NCBI RefSeq assembly: GCF_958979055.1
Contig: NC_084892.1
Location: 23,524,001-23,588,000 of the forward strand
DNA: 64,000 nucleotides
Source of the DNA: Alnus glutinosa
Taxonomy: Eukaryota; Streptophyta; Magnoliopsida; Fagales; Betulaceae
Direction of reading: 5' to 3'
Both the position numbers and the translations under genes were made by a program. Under the pieces are notes generated by a model, which had not been told where the DNA came from, did not search any database, and saw nothing but the letters and a program-made list of their open reading frames with translations. The stretch's first letter is position 1, and each line of letters opens with the position of its first letter. Positions 55,058 to 64,000 of the stretch are shown here, piece by piece.

Positions 55058-55282
55058 TATCGGATCAAAATCCTCTCAAATTGTTTGTCCAAATTTGAGA
55101 GAATTCGAATTTCGAGCATGTTATTGTAAGAGACCACTTATGAAACCCACATGACCGGATGAGTGATTGGGCAGCCCAAATATTATTTGGTCAAGTGGGT
55201 TTTTTTAAGAGGTCTCTCACAATCACATGTCAAAATTTTCTTAAATTCGAACAAATAATTTGAGAGGATCATTTGTCTTCTC
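55058..55282. mobile_element. MITE with inverted arms
   Basis: GGATCAAAATCCTCTCAAAT...TTGAGAGAATTCGAATTTCG and GTAAGAGACCACTTATGAAA on the left match, inverted, AAATAATTTGAGAGGATCAT, TTAAATTCGAAC and AAGAGGTCTCTCACAATCAC on the right. It is about 225 bp and non-coding. Confidence 0.6.
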
Positions 55283-56090
55283 TAATGTTTTCATATTTTG
55301 GACACGTGTAAGATGATGGGCTTTAGATAGAGACCTCATTGCTTCTCCTATTCTTTTCTCCTTTCAATCAAACAAAATAGAGGGAGATAGGGAGTCTTTA
55401 TGCTTTGCTTTTCTCTCTCCCCTTTTATTCTTCCACCTGTCTCGGTTTACCAGTTCGTTTGACACTACGATTTTGCAAAACTAAATGTACAATTTTAAAT
55501 AATTCAGAGTTGAAAACGTCAAAAAATTTACATTTTCAAATTGTAGATAATGGACTACGTTTTTAAAATCATAAAAATTTAAAAGTTAACTACATTTTTA
55601 AAAATTGCTATTTTTAAATTACAAGTTTAAAATCACATATCCGAACAGACCTTAAATCTTAATATCTAACATTAATAACAACCACCTAGGCTATGCATGA
55701 GTACTACTCTTTTGGAAAAGATGGCATGTTTGGCTAATTCAGCTTTGATCTTAACATTCTTCCACCTAGTTTCCATTACGCAACCTGATTCCTTTGGATA
55801 ACCTATCACTGTTTTTAGCAAATACAACGCAAAAGTCTAAGCCCATCTATCTTGGCAACCTTTTTTAATAGCACACCGGGCTCGGGAGTCGGGACCAATG
55901 GACCATACCAAATTGAATGTATCTAAAAGTCTTATCCCATCTGTCTGGGCAACCTTTTTCTATAAGAAATCCGGCTACATAGGTTAAAACTTTGACGAAA
56001 CTTATTCATTTAATCTTTCACAACTTTCATATCATTTGTACTCACTCTCTTAAACTTTAAAATCTTTCGATTTAATATATTAATCTTTTA
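55283..56090. other. Intergenic DNA with degraded MITE-like blocks
   Basis: At 55465-55650 AAAATCGTA/TACGATTTT-type blocks suggest an old relative of the 4956-5248 element. Two copies of a short segment lie at 55848-55870 and 55945-55965 (ATCTTGGCAACC / GTCTGGGCAACC). No gene was found. Confidence 0.5.
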
Positions 56091-56243
56091 TAGGGGTAGG
56101 CAAAATATTTAACTATCGCCTACCGACCGTCATCGAACCGCCATCGATCGCCTACCGACTTTATTGACTTATTTTGATTCAATAGTCGATATAAATTTTT
56201 ATTTCAAAAGTCGGTTCGGTTAGGTTCGGTAGTTGGTATAGGT

Positions 56244-56284
<41 letters not shown>

Positions 56285-56570
56285 CAGTTAACTAAATTGA
56301 CAGTATAAAGTAAGGAATAACCGACTTTTAACCGATTCTAAGGAAAAGATAGAGGAATCTTCAAAGGTTAACCAATTTTTAACCGAATTAACTGACTTTT
56401 AATCGATTTTTAACTGACTTAACTGATCACCTTTTAACTGATTTTTCTAATTTAACCGTTTTAACCGAAAATATCGAAATTAAAGATTGTCGAAATAAAG
56501 TCGGTGAATTAACATACTTTGTCGGTTAACCGAACCGAAATGACATTAACTGAACTGATACTTACCCATA
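56091..56570. mobile_element. hAT-type MITE
   Basis: It is 480 bp between ATCTTTTA (56083-56090) and ATCTTTCA (56571-56578), an 8-bp duplication with one change. The ends are TAGGGGTAGGCAAA and TATGGGTAAGTATC (reverse complement of the right). Subterminal ACCGACCGTCATCGAACCGC and CCGAACCGAAATGAC blocks and a T run (56246-56284) lie inside. It is related to 58923-59233. Confidence 0.78.
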
Positions 56571-57776
56571 ATCTTTCACCTCCTCCTCTTCTTCTTTTTT
56601 TATTTTTTATTTTTATACTAATTCGTTCGGATTTTCAATTAAATCCTAACGAAGGGGTGTCAAAATTTTCAAAATACCCATAATTTTTTTAAGAAAAAAA
56701 TTGGAAGGATTTAGGCATTGATTAAAAATTAACGGAATTTGCAAAAGAACCCATGCCGAATCTTTGATAAAAAAAAAATTATACTTTTTTAGAAGAAAAA
56801 AAAAAGGGGGAATTGTGAAATTTTTTTTGACAGGATTTAATAGAAAATCCTAATGGAGATATGAAATTGAATAAAATTGAAAGATTGATATATTAAATTG
56901 AGAGTTTTAGAAGTTTATGGGTTTAAATTGTTTAATTGCAAAACGCTTCTTTAAAACACAAAAATAATTTTTGGGATATTTTATGAGATTATTAGAAGGG
57001 AACGGGCATCTTTGGCATAGTGCTTTATAAAAGATGCAAAGGAAGGGAATAGAAGAAGAATATGGAAAGAAAAAAGAGAGCAAAAATTTATGGTGAGAGA
57101 AAAGGCCAGGGACCCCTCCTTATTCTTCCACTACCAAAAGCCCCCCTCCAAATTTAGGGTTATTGAATGCATAAGGAATCTTCTGAAGGGAAATTAAAGA
57201 AGAGAAGAAGAAAGAAAGAAAGCCATGGAAGCATCTGATTCCATAAGCTTGTGAGGGAGAAAGAAAGTGGCTTTGTGTCTCGTCTATCCACATGAACAAC
57301 TTATGTTCCAAGTGATTTCCATTTGTTCCTTTACAATCTAAATTATGTTGCATGATAATTCTCCCTGTACAAGCCTTTTGTTATATTCTTTAATTGTTTC
57401 AATTTTTGTGGGGGTGGGGGGAAAGAAAAATATTAAGAAAGTTTGGCCCTTTTTCTTTGATTCCTTGCTCTTCTTTCTTTCCAACTACGAATACATGCAA
57501 AGATATAGTTGGACCACATAATTTTAATCCATTGCAACCACCACGGGAGTTGATATTAATTGTGGGGGATTCAAATTTTCAATACATGCCAGATATACTT
57601 CAACGGGTAGAAAAAAAAAAAAAAAAAACTTCTGCCTCTTGTTTTTTCTTCTTAAAATAAAAATAAAAATATTAACAAATAATCTAAACGCAAGACATTC
57701 CTAAATACATAAAAAAAACAAAAAGATTTTTTATTTTTTATTTTTATTTTTTTTATTTATGTCACATCAAAACAAA
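56571..57776. other. Intergenic AT-rich DNA
   Basis: No gene was found. The stretch 56990-57360 is a little less AT-rich, with mRNA-like purine-rich text, but its frames are short and unrecognised. A runs lie near 57609-57628. Confidence 0.5.
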
Positions 57777-58167
57777 GAGTAACGTTACTCTTCACACCTA
57801 TTTATCATATGAATTTCATACTGGTTGATGTGGCGTGTTTTAAGTGACTGACATAAAAAATACTTAAAACACGCCGCTATGTCAGCCGATGTGAAATAGG
57901 TGTGAAGAGTAGATTTGTTTCACAACATATGATGTTCCGTAAGTTCACCTTTTTTTTTTTTTTTTTTCCAAGAAAATGTACGATTGTGTTAGTGTGGAGG
58001 GTCAAAAGCCGTTGTGCTAACGAACAAGCGCGCTAGCGTGCAAGCTATTGCACTAACAAACATCAGCCATGTTTTAGATGTCGATATGAAAAACCACTTA
58101 AAACACGCCGTCACGCTAGCTGGTGTGCATTATGTGTGATAAATAAATGTGAAGAGTAGCATTGCTC
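57777..58167. mobile_element. Composite MULE-like MITE (two overlapping hairpins)
   Basis: The outer ends GAGTAACGTTACTCTTCAC and, as reverse complement, GAGCAATGCTACTCTTCAC are flanked by AAAACAAA (57769-57776 and 58168-58175). The left half, 57777-57912, is a complete inverted repeat (CTTCACACCTATTT / AAATAGGTGTGAAG, GGCGTGTTTTAAGTG / CACTTAAAACACGCC). The right half adds a second copy of the right arm. It may be an insertion of one copy into or beside another. Confidence 0.68.
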
Positions 58168-58175
58168 AAAACAAA

Positions 58176-58922
58176 AAAATACCCTTCAAAACACATTAAC
58201 AAATAGAGTCGGTCCATTAAACTGAGTTGAAGAAATTCTTTTAATTACTGACATCTGTCTTTAAAGCATGTAATTCTATTATAAAGCCAGATGTGAGTTT
58301 AATAGACTATTTTATTTTATTTTTTTAACTCATATTTGTTTATTGACTTGCTTCCTTACAAAACATAATTAAGTTATAAAGACATATTTAAGGAGTTGAA
58401 AATTATTGCAAAAAACAAGACATTGTTGGAAGTGTACGTAATAGCATTCCAATAAAAGGTTAGCACAATATATAGCACATGAAGCTGTTGCTAGTTGTAT
58501 AGCCGTTACTCTGTCTCATCTGACCCTAATGTTTCTGTTCAAATATTAAAATTTTTGGACAGATAATTAAATAAATAAATAAGTAAATGTTAATTTGCAG
58601 GGCATTTCCCAACTGACACCACATGGAGATGTCACGGGGGATTTCACGCGAAGACAGTACCGCATGCTGTTATATCTTAAATACTAATTTCATTGTCATT
58701 ATCAAATTAAGTATTTATTACCCTGCTACCTTTTGCTTATCTTGCAAAATACAAAACCAAGGCACGCTTTAAAAGAAGTCATCAATACATGTCTTTAGTA
58801 TATCGAAAACCAACACACTTTCCAATTAAATTTAGTAGGGCCAGCACCAGTGAAATGAAGAAGGAAGAAGATCCTTCTCAACTTAAAAGTAAAATTGAGA
58901 TTATTTATTTTATGGTTAGAAT
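58176..58922. other. Intergenic AT-rich DNA
   Basis: No gene, RNA or element ends were recognised. Confidence 0.5.
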
Positions 58923-59233
58923 TAAGGGTGGATAAAATAGTTGATTGTCGTTCATCGACCGTCATCGAATCGCCTATTGCCTCTCAAAATAATTGAAATT
59001 CAAAATAAAATATTTATACCGAAGTCAGGTCGGATTGGTATTAAAAAAAAAAAAAATTGTTGGTTAATTGATTGACTATATACCGAATTAACCATTTTAA
59101 CCGAAAATTTCGAAAGTAGTGTTTATCGGAAAAAAAAAAAAAAAAATCGATGAATTAACTGATTTAACCGACTATTTCAGTTTGAAATTTGAAAATACTC
59201 CACTGATACCAATTTAACCGGTAGCCACCCTTA
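58923..59233. mobile_element. hAT-type MITE, shorter relative of 56091-56570
   Basis: It is 311 bp between perfect 8-bp duplications GTTAGAAT (58915-58922 and 59234-59241). The ends are TAAGGGTGGATAAA and TAAGGGTGGCTACC (reverse complement of the right). It shares the ATCGACCGTCATCGAATCGCC type of subterminal block with the copy at 56091. It is non-coding. Confidence 0.82.
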
Positions 59234-59241
59234 GTTAGAAT

Positions 59242-60590
59242 TTAAGGTAGATTATGTTACGTGCTAAATATGTTGGCACGCCATTCAAAAAATTTAATTA
59301 ATGTGACATTATTTATACCATTAGATACAATAAAATTAGAAATTGATCATTAAATAGTTCTATCTTCATTTCATTTGAAATGGAGAAGATCCTTGTCTAC
59401 TTAATGAATCCAATAGAGAGATTTTTATCGGCTAAGGAGTACGTATTATAATCCGCATTTATCAATAAGCTAATATATGAATTAATGCTTCTTTTTTTTT
59501 TTAAGTATTCAGGGAAATAGAATCCTTTTTTAACTGATGGGCGATTGAGGGACTAGTCAGGCAGTCTTTAAAGCTTTTAGGCAGCAGACCGGCCACCCTC
59601 ATATGTGAATGGCCGAAGTGGTTCAGAATAGATAATGTGATGTGACAAAATCAAAACCATCAATTTCAAAATAACGGTTACAAATTTAAGAATTACAAAT
59701 CCTGATCTAGTAGGTTTCAGACAATAAATTAAAGTGACTCTTTTCCATGGATCTTTTGGGAGAAGCCATGGTACTTCTGTTAGGTTTAATTAAATGAGCG
59801 TATGATCCTAATTTTCTCAATATATATATATCTTTCTTTTTTCTTTGGTAGGCCTCAAGATTCAAGAATGATAGATATTACAGTTGAAATGTCAACTAAT
59901 CCCACCAAAAACACAAGCACGATAGAAACAAGTCACTCGAAGTACATCATTTTCAGTCATTAGAACCACGGAAGTGTCGGTTGCATCTCATAAACGACAC
60001 ATCTTTTTTGTCCCCCAAAGAAAAGAAAGAGAGAAGAGTTAAATCTCAATTGTCGAAAAATTACAGAGATCTCCTCCATTTTAATTTTTTTAACCATTTA
60101 ATCCAATTCCATTCTCATCAAGTATGGAAACCATCACACGTAATCGTCATCACAAAAGACTGGAGCAATAATGCACAAGTCATTTGACCGTTAAATCTGA
60201 TATTTTTCTTAAAAGTTTAGGGAGGAGGAAGAGGTAAATTTAATTATTTAATTAATATTTTAATATTTTTTTTTATTTGTAGGTTTAAAATTATGTTTTA
60301 ATATATAAGATTTAACACGTAAAATATTTAATTGAAATGAAAGGTAAATATCAGAATTAAAGTTCAAATTTAAAACCATTGACTTTAATACCATATTAAA
60401 TTACCACTCTACCCTTATTTCATAAAGGATAGAATTTCCTCCTAATTGAGTTGGCCGGTAAAATATTCTTTTATTTCAGTCGATATATAAAATTGACCCG
60501 TGTTTTTTAACGTATATTTTTTTATGTTTTCTTAAATAAATTTCCTTTTCATCTCAAAAAGGAAAATTCTATCGTTCGATAAACTTTCAT
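59242..60590. other. Intergenic DNA and distal promoter of NAKR
   Basis: No gene was found. It is AT-rich throughout, with only low-complexity open frames (59981-60187 is one). No MITE ends were matched. Confidence 0.5.
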
Positions 60591-60708
60591 CTCTCTCTCT
60601 CTCTCTGAGAGCTCAAGCAAGCTTTAAAGCAGAAGAACCAACCTTTTTTTTTTGTATGAATGCAGAGTGACCAACTTTGCGTAGAGGTTGTCTCTCTCTC
60701 TCTCTCTC
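60591..60708 (+). repeat. Two (CT)n tracts in the NAKR leader
   Basis: CT tracts lie at 60591-60606 and 60691-60708, 163 and 61 bp before the start codon. They resemble the tract before UXS. A role as GAGA-type core promoter or leader element is inferred. Confidence 0.65.
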
Positions 60709-60768
60709 AATCATACGCAGATTCTGTAAGCCACTTGTTTTCCTCTCCTGTCATCATTATATCCAAAG

Positions 60769-62458
60769 ATGAAAGGCATAGATATCTTCTGCGCATCCCA
60801 AGCAGCAACAGCCATATGTCAAAGCATGGAACAAGCATCCTGCTCCTCTTCATCCAGTATTCAACTCGGCGGCCGGGCCATCGACCGCCACAACCCCATC
60901 ATCAGAGATGCAAGAAGGAGCACTAGATCAGCTCTCTCCGCCCCTTGCTCTTCTCAACCACCCATCAATCCCAAACCTTACCATCACCTCCACCAAAAGA
61001 CCAAGAAAAAAAGCTCTTCCTCAAAGCAAAGCGACCAAAACAAGAAAAGTTCTTCCAGGCCAAGCACTGATCAAAAGAAGAAGAGCGTAGCTACGCCAAC
61101 TGATCATCATTTTATCATCAACAACAACTCTTCTCAACCGCCAACTGATATCATAAGGAAAAGTGAGGCTAAACAGACTGATTTAATCACTCCTCCTGGC
61201 TCCACTAGATATTTGTTAAGCGACACCGCCTACTTCGACGGTTTGTCGGATTACGACCCCGTTTTGTCATTGGTTCCGGTCGAAGAAAAGACGACTCAAC
61301 CTGTAAATCAAGATGAATCAACTACTGCTCCCAAACCCCCTTCGTCTAAACAGGTTCCTTCACAATCTCTCTTTCATTCATTCCTATGTCTACTAATATT
61401 CTTAAAGTTTTTGTTTTACATATGTTATTGCTCAATAAATTATGAGATTTATTTGGAATTGGTCAGTTCAATCTACACAACCCACGATGTGGGGTTATTA
61501 GATGTCGGATTTGAGTTTAACAAAGCCGCTTTAGATGACGAAATGATTGACCAATTCTCAAATTCTTCAAAAGAGTTGGTATATATGATTGAAATTTGAA
61601 AGTAGAAGCCAATTTTACGTGGAGTAAAAGTGAGGAAACATCTATCTAGAATAGTGTACGGTGTTCAGTGGTGGTTGGTGAGATTAATGAAATTTCTCGC
61701 AGGTTGTGGTCTTGAGGGTGTCACTGCACTGCAAAGGATGCGAAGGAAAGCTGAGGAAGCATCTATCTAGAATGGAAGGTATGCACCTGCCTTTCTACCG
61801 TTACTTTTTAGGATCTTTAAACTACAAGCCATCAACTTGGGATCGGATGTCCAGCAATTTGCTGTTTATATTGAGAGTTTCAATGAATTCCGGCCACCTA
61901 CCAAGTGGGTGAATTATCAGAGATCTGTTCGGATAAGTGGATTTTGTTGAAGCTCTCACATTTATTGTTAAGAAAAATTGTTAGAAATCTCAATCTGTTG
62001 GCCCGAATTTTTACTGCTACCCTTTTTCTCGAGAGAAATATTATGATACATCACTTGAAAATTAACTTTGGGAGAAAAAAAAATTAAAAGTGTAGCTTTT
62101 CTTTCCCACAAATCTCCCTCTATGGGTAGGTTAAGATTTACTTCAAAGCCTCTTTTCTGCTGTAGACCAATTGTTCTTAAACTGATAATGAGTAAAAAAA
62201 TCCAATCACAATTGCTCTACCTCCATTACTAAAAGAAAAACTCTAACTGCATGTACGTTGCTGATGATTATGTGCGCAGGAGTCACGTCCTTTAACATAG
62301 ACTTTGCAGCGAAAAAGGTAACAATTATTGGAGATGTGACCCCGTTAGGTGTCCTGGCAAGTGTGTCAAAGGTGAAGAATGCACAATTTTGGCCAACTAC
62401 AATTTCATCAACTACAACCCCATCTGTTGGGTCTGGTAAGGTAGAAATCAAGAAATAA
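60769..62458 (+). CDS. NAKR: NAKR-type heavy-metal-associated (HMA) domain protein
   Basis: SODIUM POTASSIUM ROOT DEFECTIVE proteins are plant metallochaperone-like proteins. Arabidopsis NaKR1 acts in phloem for Na+/K+ balance, long-distance transport and flowering. Exons 60769-61353, 61703-61778 and 62280-62458, with GT-AG introns, give 279 aa. The N-terminus MKGIDIFCASQAATAIC and the GGRAIDRHNPIIRDARRS block are family signatures. A long Ser/Lys-rich disordered linker (about 70-145) and a PPGSTRYLLSDTAYFDGL block follow. The C-terminal HMA domain starts at about residue 197 (VVLRVSLHCKGCEGKLRKHL, metal-binding Cys205 and Cys208). It ends with a KVKNAQFWP segment and a Thr/Ser-rich tail. An unspliced frame reading through intron 1 is an artefact. 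The gene appears intact. Which NAKR member it is cannot be decided. Confidence 0.94.
61620..61660 (+). repeat. Partial duplicate of NAKR exon 2 inside intron 1
   Basis: GTGAGGAAACATCTATCTAG (61630-61649) matches exon 2 GCTGAGGAAGCATCTATCTA (about 61750-61769) with few changes, and GAAT follows in both. The copy has no good acceptor just before it and is not needed for the reading frame. Confidence 0.5.
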
Positions 62459-62773
62459 AGAAAGAGTTGGCTAATGAGAAAATCTGCAAATTTCTGCTCT
62501 GTTGGTTGTGCACGCATCAAATTAAACAAATAGTTGTAATTTAGTGTAAATGCCAGTCTTAATTAGAATGAAGTAATTAAAAGTACAGCAGAGGCCATTT
62601 GGGTTCTCTTTTTCCAGCTATGCTATAAGAGTTTGTACTTTCTGTTTGTAAGAAACGAATGGGGTCTTTTTGGCATTCTAATCAAAGCAAAAAGTATGCT
62701 TAGCTATGGCCCGTTAATGTCCCATCCAATTTCCCATGGTTTTGCCATAACAATGGTCAATGGTATACCTATG
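62459..62773. other. NAKR 3' flank
   Basis: Probably 3' UTR to about 62650, then spacer. No gene was found. Confidence 0.55.
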
Positions 62774-62942
62774 GAGAAATGATAAGCTTTTTAAAAAATT
62801 TGTTCCAAATTTATTTTTTAAATAATATGTCACAATTTTATGTAATTTATTATTTTCAAAATGTATCATCATGTTATAAAATTGTGACACATTATTGATG
62901 AGCAAATTTGAAAAAAATATTATGAAAAGTGTAGCATTTTTC
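62774..62942. mobile_element. Small MITE
   Basis: GGAGAAATGATAAGCTTTTT at the left pairs with AAAAGTGTAGCATTTTTCT at the right. Inner arms ATATGTCACAATTTTAT and ATAAAATTGTGACACAT are near-perfect inverses. It is about 170 bp and non-coding. Confidence 0.6.
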
Positions 62943-63260
62943 TACCACCTTTGCGCTTCCCAACAACATATTTTGTGCCTTTAACTACCATCTTGGTAGT
63001 CTGTTTAGGGAAGTGGTGAGCATTATATGGAAACAATGCTTCCTGGCAATCTTTTTTATTTTTTTAACAAATTACATTTTTTATTTTTTAAAAGATCCAC
63101 TTGATTGGCAATGTCCTATTCAACTGTAAAAAATTGTCAATATCATCCAAAGCCAACAAAGAGACAAAAATGACCATAACATTTTTTTTAATAAGATAAA
63201 AATACCCTAATAATTTTTTTTTAAAAAAACTATTTTTTTAATAAAAATAGAAGGAAAAAA
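62943..63260. other. AT-rich DNA left of the last GC-rich island
   Basis: No gene was found. AT-rich blocks at 63080-63180 may be the left arm of a decayed element around the island that follows. Confidence 0.4.
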
Positions 63261-63269
63261 AAAAATAAG

Positions 63270-63412
63270 AAGGAGTGATCGTCGAACCACCCCTAGGGGT
63301 TGTAGAGCTACCCTCAAGTGTTTAGAGTGGCTCAGCAACTCTCGAAACTCAAAGAGGGTGGCCGGAACACCCTAGCCGCTGCAGGTGTTGAGAGTGATTT
63401 GGAGCCATTTTA
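63270..63412. repeat. GC-rich GGTGGCC-type island, probable MITE core
   Basis: AACCACCCCTAGGGGTTGTA, GTGGCTCAGCAACTC and GGGTGGCCGGAACACCC give a self-complementary, GC-rich block in AT-rich DNA. It resembles the core of 17555-18133 and the islands at 19620 and 29070. Possible arms lie at 63090-63180 and 63445-63525 but match only weakly. Confidence 0.4.
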
Positions 63413-64000
63413 GGTTTTTTTTATTTTTTATTTTTCTCTACTTTTTTTAAGACATTGACAACTTTGAATAATTTGGTAGATATGTTAATGTAATCTATAC
63501 TCCTTGTAGTTTGAAAGGATAAGCAATTTTTTCTTTTTAGCCCTCTAGCAAAACCTTGTACTTCGTACATTCGAACTTGCATTTGAAGGCGGTCAGAGTG
63601 CTAGACAACGTCATAGTCCTTCATGGCTTCATGAGAAAGCAATCAAAGCAAGGCTTTGCTTTCTATTAAAAAATAATAATAACAATAAAGGTTATTCAAA
63701 GTTTAAAAACTTGTTTGGTAATAAGAGAAAAAAAATAAAAATAAATAAAGAGTTGACGTTTTATTTGAAAAAAAAAAAATTTAAAAAAAAAAAAGAAAAA
63801 AAAGTGAAGAGTGTGTGGCCAAACACACCCAGTTAGATGAAATTTTTTCAGTTCACTTTATTAAATTGATATAGATTACCGAACTAAAAATATATATATG
63901 AAAATTATATATTTTAAATAAATAGTTTTAAATACTCAACTTTTATTTTATTTTAATATAATTAAGCTTAGTGTAGCTGTACCCGTCAGCCCAATTGATT
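63413..64000. other. AT-rich end of window
   Basis: No gene was recognised on either strand. A runs lie at 63729-63804. The sequence is cut by the window edge. Confidence 0.5.

Noticed and set aside
61354..61599. Extension of NAKR exon 1 by reading through
   Set aside because: The segment is hydrophobic and AT-rich and lacks the HMA domain. Using the GT at 61354 gives the conserved protein.

Overview
The window looks like nuclear DNA of a eudicot, probably a woody one. It is AT-rich and about nine tenths of it is non-genic, filled with old and young transposable elements. The genes have plant-type introns and plant-specific families (EXO70H, NAKR). The species cannot be told from the sequence.

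Four protein genes and one tRNA can be supported. They are an intron-less EXO70H exocyst gene (10015-11898, minus), tRNA-Arg(UCG) (23718-23791, plus), a four-exon ribosomal protein L35/uL29 gene (26083-27787, minus), a seven-exon Golgi-type UDP-glucuronate decarboxylase (49284-53196, plus) and a three-exon NAKR-type heavy-metal-domain protein (60769-62458, plus). All four protein genes reassemble into full-length proteins with sensible splice sites. They look like independent housekeeping or developmental genes with no shared pathway. The decarboxylase is split by a clear AT-AC (U12-type) intron.

Region 1 to 6.5 kb is Helitron-like sequence. Three related 3' tails and at least six degenerate copies of an internal unit are present. 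Region 6.9-9.9 kb is a broken LINE with a 666-bp hAT MITE inserted in it. Region 12-26 kb is intergenic, with MULE- and hAT-type MITEs and microsatellites. Region 28-31 kb is a dense MITE cluster.

Region 30,907-47,198 is the most structured part, a three-layer nest with a target-site duplication visible at every layer. The outer layer is an old small element of about 2.2 kb before interruption, carrying only gag (TSD CTATC). It was split by a 14.1-kb Tat-lineage-like Ty3/gypsy element on the minus strand (TSD ATATG, LTRs with 14 mismatches in 558 bp). That element was itself hit by a 1.7-kb solo LTR (TSD ACAAT). The Tat-like element carries gag-pro-RT-RH-INT remnants, two tandem-repeat arrays, and a separate antisense gene. 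The antisense gene has its own TATA box, a probable 89-bp intron and a long coiled coil. A 512-bp TRIM with a tRNA-Met primer site follows at 47.7 kb. The right third, apart from the two genes, holds several MITEs with clear target duplications.

I see no CRISPR array, operon, plasmid or viral system. The observations most worth following are the U12 intron, the antisense gene of the Tat-like element, and the nest as a relative-age series.
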